NCBI RefSeq assembly: GCF_024741815.1
Contig: NZ_CP102951.1
Coordinates: forward strand, 5,346,001-5,410,000
Direction: 5' to 3'
Source of the DNA: Pseudomonas sp. LS1212
GTDB lineage: Bacteria > Pseudomonadota > Gammaproteobacteria > Pseudomonadales > Pseudomonadaceae
DNA length: 64,000 nt
Shown here: positions 60,512-64,000 of the stretch, one piece after another
How positions within the stretch are numbered: position 1 is the first letter of the stretch
Layout of the letters: every line of letters begins with the position of its first letter
Made by a program: the position numbers and the translations under genes
Notes under the pieces: generated by a model
Database searches by the model: none
What the model was told of the DNA's origin: nothing
What the model saw: the letters and a program-made list of their open reading frames with translations, nothing else

Positions 60512-60727
60512 GCCGAAGAAGCCTTAACACATGCCTCGGCACTTCTAGGCTACGCAGAAGCCACAGCCTGGGAAGCGGCCGACAGTTTGAGCTTGAATGA
60601 CAAGGCTCTGGTGCTGGGAACGATCCAGCAGATCGAAATAGTTCGCGCCTTGATCGACTCGTTGCTTGAGGGGCCCGAAAGAACTCCCCTGACTGAATCA
60701 AGAATTTCCAATCCCCTCTCGCGTTAA
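60512..60727 (+). pseudogene. 5'-truncated gene, DUF3077-like
   Basis: No start codon, but the frame from about 60512 to the TAA at 60725 reads as sensible protein: EEALTHASALLGYAEATAWE, LNDKALVLGTIQQIEIVRAL and IDSLLEG. The pattern (EAL-HAS-LL-A, then a helical segment ending VRALIDSLL) resembles small DUF3077 proteins of Pseudomonas, which normally have about 20 more N-terminal residues. The upstream part reads into the inverted repeat. I take it as a 3' remnant cut off by insertion of the repeat or by rearrangement. Family call uncertain. Confidence 0.45.
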
Positions 60728-60882
60728 TAAATCTCGCGATGAGTGGACACAAACGAGCAGATCAGCAAGCAACATTCAACACTATCCAGTCCTGCTCAAC
60801 AGCATCCACTCCCGGAAATATCCTACATGACGCCAGGAAATTTCCACCTGTACAGCTAATTGTTGCAGACTATTCTTCAGTG

Positions 60883-60899
60883 GCCACTACAACAGTGGC
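60883..60899. promoter_or_regulatory. Inverted repeat upstream of the 21-codon ORF
   Basis: GCCACT and AGTGGC are perfectly inverted around five bases, 28 bases before the ATG at 60928. It could be an operator or a 5' mRNA hairpin. Confidence 0.35.
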
Positions 60900-60927
60900 A
60901 ATCAAAACTAAAACTGAGGAATCAAAA

Positions 60928-60993
60928 ATGAAAACCATCATTATGGAATCCAAAAAAATCGCCAACCTGCACTGCTTGGTGCGTTCTAAATAA
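60928..60993 (+). CDS. 21-residue peptide, candidate precursor peptide
   Basis: An ATG with GAGG eight bases upstream opens a 21-residue peptide starting MKTIIMESKK and ending HCLVRSK. It has one Cys next to a His, four Lys and one Arg, no Trp or Tyr, and no membrane character. The frame is open for 63 codons upstream (to 60739), but that part has no ribosome-binding site and no protein-like character. Position ahead of a SagB-type dehydrogenase, an AurF-type oxygenase and an exporter suggests a gene-encoded precursor or scaffold, comparable in size to PqqA. It could instead be a leader peptide for attenuation at the hairpin that follows. Not recognised from any known system. Confidence 0.55.
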   Translation: MKTIIMESKKIANLHCLVRSK

Positions 60994-61006
60994 GCATTGA
61001 AAAATA

Positions 61007-61038
61007 GATGAGCTGGGAGTGCCGGCTACCAGCCCATC
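61007..61038 (+). terminator. Hairpin between the short ORF and the SagB-type gene
   Basis: GATGAGCTGG (61007-61016) and CCAGCCCATC (61029-61038) form a ten-position stem with one mismatch and a 12-base loop. Only two T follow. It may let the short upstream ORF be more abundant than the enzyme genes, or act as an attenuator. Confidence 0.5.
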
Positions 61039-61065
61039 TTAACAGTCTGATCAAAGAGGCTTTCA

Positions 61066-62155
61066 ATGCACATAAATCCCTTTCTATTTATCCTTCCACG
61101 CTCACCCGCAACGATCCTATGGGATTATAAAAACCATCAGCAATTCGAGTTAACCCCCCGTTATCAAAATCGCTTTTTCAGGCTCGTAAAGGACATTTCA
61201 ATCTTCGATGACACAAATGAAATCGATGCGGCTCTCTTGAAATACGGCGTACTTATTAAAGATACGGGGCGTTACACTGACTGGGGCTGGGACATCCTGT
61301 CAAAAATATATCACATAGGCACTAAGGACATCCCATACGAAAACACCCCCATCGACGAAAATGAATGGGCAACACACTACCTTGCACACTGCGACGAAGT
61401 TCTTTCGACTAGCGTGCCTTGCGAAAACTTCGATACAATTCAATCACCCCTACTAAAATTGCCTCTGCCGTCAAACTCTCTTTGCCATTTGAACCTTACA
61501 GACGCACTGACGCAAAGAGCTACCCGCAGGGTCTTCCTCAACAGGCCAGTGACTCTGGAAAATATAAGTACATTGCTGTACTTTTCATTGGGCTACCTGA
61601 AAGAAAGAAACCAAAGCGGAAACCATCTACTACCAGCGGACTTGTGTTTGCGTCGTAGTAGCCCTTCGGGCGGTGGTTTAAACTCAGCGGAAGGTTACCT
61701 GTATGCGCGCAACGTCGAGGGACTCAAACCCGGTGTCTATTACTACAACCCCAAGTCTCACGCTTTAAGTCTTCTGAACTGCTCAAATCAGGTTCATCTC
61801 GGAGAGCTACTCTCAGGGCAGCATTTTAGCAACAATCTTCCATTCGGAATATTTCTGACCTCCAGATTTGACAAAATGTGGTGGAAGTACGAGCACTCTC
61901 GTGCTTACCGAATGGCCTTGATAGAAGTTGGCCATATTTCTCAGACATTTCAGCTAGTAGCCACTGCTCTGGGGCTTAGCACTTGGCTAACAGGAGCAAT
62001 AAACGAAAGCAGTGTTGAAAAAATCATCCCTCTGCCCAACCCATCCGAACAATTGCTTTTTTTTCGTAGCTGCCGGATACAGCAATGGTGAAATTATTTC
62101 CGAAAAGCTCAAGTCCCTCCTAAAAACACAAGAGCAGTGCCATGAAGACACATAA
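61066..62155 (+). CDS. SagB-type flavin-dependent dehydrogenase (apparent frameshift near the 3' end)
   Basis: Nitroreductase-fold FMN enzyme. The N-terminal 130 residues (ATILWDYKNHQQFELTPRYQ, FDDTNEIDAALLKYGVL) look like the N-terminal domain of SagB-type peptide dehydrogenases. The flavin domain has LTQRATRRVFLNRPVTLENI, LRRSSPSGGGLNSAEGYLYA, GVYYYNP and EHSRAYRMALIEVGHISQTF. The frame stops at 62091 with RSCRIQQW. Removing one T from the T8 run (62057-62064) instead gives LLFFVAAGYSNGEIISEKL and a stop at 62153-62155, the normal SagB-type ending, overlapping the next start by 14 bases. AAGAGG lies six bases before the ATG. No YcaO cyclase gene is seen. Substrate unknown. Confidence 0.8.
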
Positions 62156-63116
62156 ACATAATGTTTCTGCGGACCAGCGGCAGACTTTACCATCCACGTT
62201 AGGTGACTGGGATCAGAGCTCCTCGGTGCGCTCACGCCCCAACGCATACGATATTCATGCACTGACCGATGCCGAAATCATGAAAAAAGATTGGTTCCCG
62301 CCTGCCATGCTCACTTATTTACAGCATCCTTTTTTCAAAAGCGCCGACCCCGACAGCATCCGGAAGCTACTTGCCAGTCACCTGGTCTATTTTTTGGATT
62401 ACACCACCATCCTTGAGCACAAAATAGTCAATCGGGCCGTTGAAATAGTCGTACATGACTCACTCGGTATAATACCGCCCTTAGAAATGAGAGCGGCAGG
62501 ACTTCAGCTTTACACCGATGAAGGTTACCACGCGCTCTTCTCTGATCAACTCGCCGAGCAAGTGGCTAAGCGCTATGCATACAAGCGCTTTATTTCATCT
62601 CCTGCACGAATTGACGCTATTTTTGAGCTCATCAACACCGTCGACGCGAAAAACATTGATCTCGTTTACTTTCTCGCAGGTTTCGTTTCCGAAACCATCA
62701 TAGCCAAGGAACTTTCATCCATCACCAACGACCAACTGGTCACACCTGTCTATATGATGTTCCGCGATCACTTATACGACGAAGCGAAGCACTGTCGTTA
62801 TTTTACAATAGTCTTCATGCACTTCTGGCAGAACATGACAAGCGAGCAAAGAGATTTTACAGCGCTTACGCTTCCAAAAATAATAAAAATATATTTTAAA
62901 ACAGACATCCCCTGGCTAGAAAAAAGTCTTTTAATTGCCGGTGTACCTGTAGGCGTAACCACAGAAATCCTGGGACACTTAAGCGACAACAAAATTACTT
63001 CCAAGGCCATACAAAGCGGAGCCACATCAACAATTTTGGCCATCAAAAAGTCTGGGATGTTGGACAGCAACCACTATAGAAATATTTTTATCGCGGAAGG
63101 AATCATCGATGAATGA
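62142..63116 (+). CDS. AurF-type diiron oxygenase
   Basis: 324 residues, helical. It holds all seven iron ligands in the spacing known for AurF, the p-aminobenzoate N-oxygenase: E92 (TTILEHK), E127 and H130 (TDEGYH), E184 (FVSETIIAKE), and H210, E214, H217 (DHLYDEAKH). AurF relatives oxidise aromatic or aliphatic amines to hydroxylamine, nitroso or nitro groups, and MgoC/HamC types act in diazeniumdiolate synthesis. The substrate here is unknown; an amine made by, or on, the neighbouring products is a reasonable guess. It overlaps the genes on both sides. Confidence 0.88.
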   Translation: MKTHKHNVSADQRQTLPSTLGDWDQSSSVRSRPNAYDIHALTDAEIMKKDWFPPAMLTYLQHPFFKSADPDSIRKLLASHLVYFLDYTTILEHKIVNRAVEIVVHDSLGIIPPLEMRAAGLQLYTDEGYHALFSDQLAEQVAKRYAYKRFISSPARIDAIFELINTVDAKNIDLVYFLAGFVSETIIAKELSSITNDQLVTPVYMMFRDHLYDEAKHCRYFTIVFMHFWQNMTSEQRDFTALTLPKIIKIYFKTDIPWLEKSLLIAGVPVGVTTEILGHLSDNKITSKAIQSGATSTILAIKKSGMLDSNHYRNIFIAEGIIDE

Positions 63117-64000
63117 AAACTCCCTCGAAATGAGAACGTCGAAAACCTGCACCTTGAAATTCTTTGCACTAGCATTGCTTCTTATGATGTCACTACTCGG
63201 TGTATTTCCACTTGACGTAATACTGCCCTCATTCCCCGCAATTTCCGCGCACTTCAGCACGCCCCTACCAAACATCGCCCTCTCCGTCAGCCTGTTTGCA
63301 ATTGGCGTCTCGCTATCCCAGTTGATTCTGGGACCTATTTCGGATGCCATAGGTCGCAAAGGTCTGTTGTTGACGGGCTTGATCGTCTCAATTCTTGGCG
63401 CAATTGGCTGTATTTATGCCTCGACGTTCTCTTTCTTTGTCCTTTCAAGATTCTTGCAAGCCATAGGCTGCGGCTGCTTCGTTCTGACGCACGCATTGGT
63501 CCAGGATATGTTCAACGACCAAGAGAGAACCCAAGTACGGATTTTACTCACCACCGCCAGCGGCATTTTTATCTCGACGTCGCCATTGGCAGGCGCCTAT
63601 TTACAACAAGTGCTCAACTGGCAAGGGAGCTTCTACATTTTCATAGCTATCGCCGCCATCATTTTTGCTATGGCCTATTTGTTTCTGAACAGTCCATTAC
63701 CGAAAAAAACAAATAGCAAATGTAATCCGCTCAACTCCTACAAAACCATTGCTACGAATAAGTACTTTTTAGCTTACTCACTCCTATCAGCCATTGCCTT
63801 CTCCTGTCACTTTTCATTCATCGTCATTTCACCCATCTTGCTGATAAAGCACCTCGGATTGTCCCAGTACGAATTCTCCCTGGCACTGTTGATCTATGGG
63901 GCCGCTTACGTCGTAGGTGGCATCTGCGCCGGTTTGCTCCACCGCCACATCAAGTCCACGGCACAAATCATCATTGGCTTGAGCTTGATCAACGTTGCCG
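63109..64000 (+). CDS. MFS transporter, Bcr/CflA-like, N-terminal part (runs off window)
   Basis: The ATG at 63109 overlaps the oxygenase stop by eight bases. 297 codons are visible with about nine membrane segments. FPLDVILPSFPAISAHF, SQLILGPISDAIGRKGLLL (the MFS loop 2-3 motif) and FFVLSRFLQAIGCGCFVLTH are typical of Bcr/CflA drug-proton antiporters. Most likely exports the product of the operon or protects the producer. The 3' end and any further genes lie outside. Confidence 0.88.
   Translation, partial: MNENSLEMRTSKTCTLKFFALALLLMMSLLGVFPLDVILPSFPAISAHFSTPLPNIALSVSLFAIGVSLSQLILGPISDAIGRKGLLLTGLIVSILGAIGCIYASTFSFFVLSRFLQAIGCGCFVLTHALVQDMFNDQERTQVRILLTTASGIFISTSPLAGAYLQQVLNWQGSFYIFIAIAAIIFAMAYLFLNSPLPKKTNSKCNPLNSYKTIATNKYFLAYSLLSAIAFSCHFSFIVISPILLIKHLGLSQYEFSLALLIYGAAYVVGGICAGLLHRHIKSTAQIIIGLSLINVA

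Noticed and set aside
60739..60927. Upstream extension of the 21-codon ORF to 84 codons
   Set aside because: No ribosome-binding site at 60739 and no protein-like character; the GAGG at the ATG of 60928 is much better placed.
1..64000. CRISPR arrays, tRNA or rRNA genes, prophage or IS transposases
   Set aside because: I looked for regularly spaced repeats, tRNA-like CCA ends, rRNA blocks and transposase motifs and saw none; the only mobile element is the group II intron.

Overview
The window is a chromosomal segment of a fluorescent-type Pseudomonas (P. fluorescens / P. putida / P. chlororaphis group). The evidence is the gene order ahcY-metF ... rhlE, yceI, bioA, rsmE, pil/chp chemotaxis, gshB, tonB, algH-ruvX-pyrR-pyrB-pyrC', pilT, yggS-proC-yggT, metX-metW, rdgB-hemW, thiG-thiS, mtgA, rpoH, ftsX-ftsE-ftsY, M16 peptidases, rsmD, calB, coaD, fdx, mutM, pfpI, rlmI, which recalls the P. 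aeruginosa PA0432 to PA0354 region. High GC and several Pseudomonas-type REP palindromes between genes agree with this. The assignment is from memory of gene order, not from a database search.

Layout. 1-5.7 kb: end of ahcY, metF, a broken glycosyltransferase-like gene, a periplasmic solute-binding protein, and the RNA helicase rhlE. 5.7-11.3 kb: yceI-cybB, an amine oxidase with a basic tail, bioA, rsmE. 11.3-21 kb: trhA and a reduced Pil-Chp cluster (pilG-pilH-pilI-pilJ-chpA-chpC, all on the minus strand) without pilK or chpB. 21-27 kb: gshB, a TonB-like protein, algH, ruvX and the pyrimidine genes; the dihydroorotase homologue lacks its metal-binding His-x-His motif. 27-39.9 kb: TM2 protein, NlpC/P60 hydrolase, pilT, then the proC, metXW, rdgB-hemW, trmB and thi groups and mtgA. 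40-41.8 kb: a class C-like group II intron sitting directly behind the rpoH terminator. 41.8-50.9 kb: rpoH with a candidate AlgU promoter, ftsYEX, an M16 peptidase pair, rsmD, a YheT-type hydrolase. 50.9-60.4 kb: AzlCD, a sulfurtransferase, TetR/calB, coaD, ferredoxin, mutM, HDOD, pfpI, rlmI. Two deletion scars (GMC oxidoreductase 3' remnant; probable ggt 5' remnant fused to a truncated small gene) flank coaD-fdx.

60.4-64 kb is different. Just behind rlmI lie a REP-like inverted repeat and a 5'-truncated gene, then a visibly AT-richer block: a 21-codon ORF with a good ribosome-binding site, a hairpin, a SagB-type flavin dehydrogenase, an AurF-type diiron oxygenase carrying all seven expected metal ligands, and a Bcr/CflA-like exporter that runs off the window. 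I read this as a small, recently acquired biosynthetic operon, possibly making a peptide-derived metabolite. It is the best candidate here for an undescribed system.

Three apparent +1 frameshifts (near 1691, at a C7 run at 2613-2619, at a T8 run at 62057-62064) interrupt two otherwise coherent proteins. All are single-base insertions, so sequence errors must be excluded before calling these genes dead.
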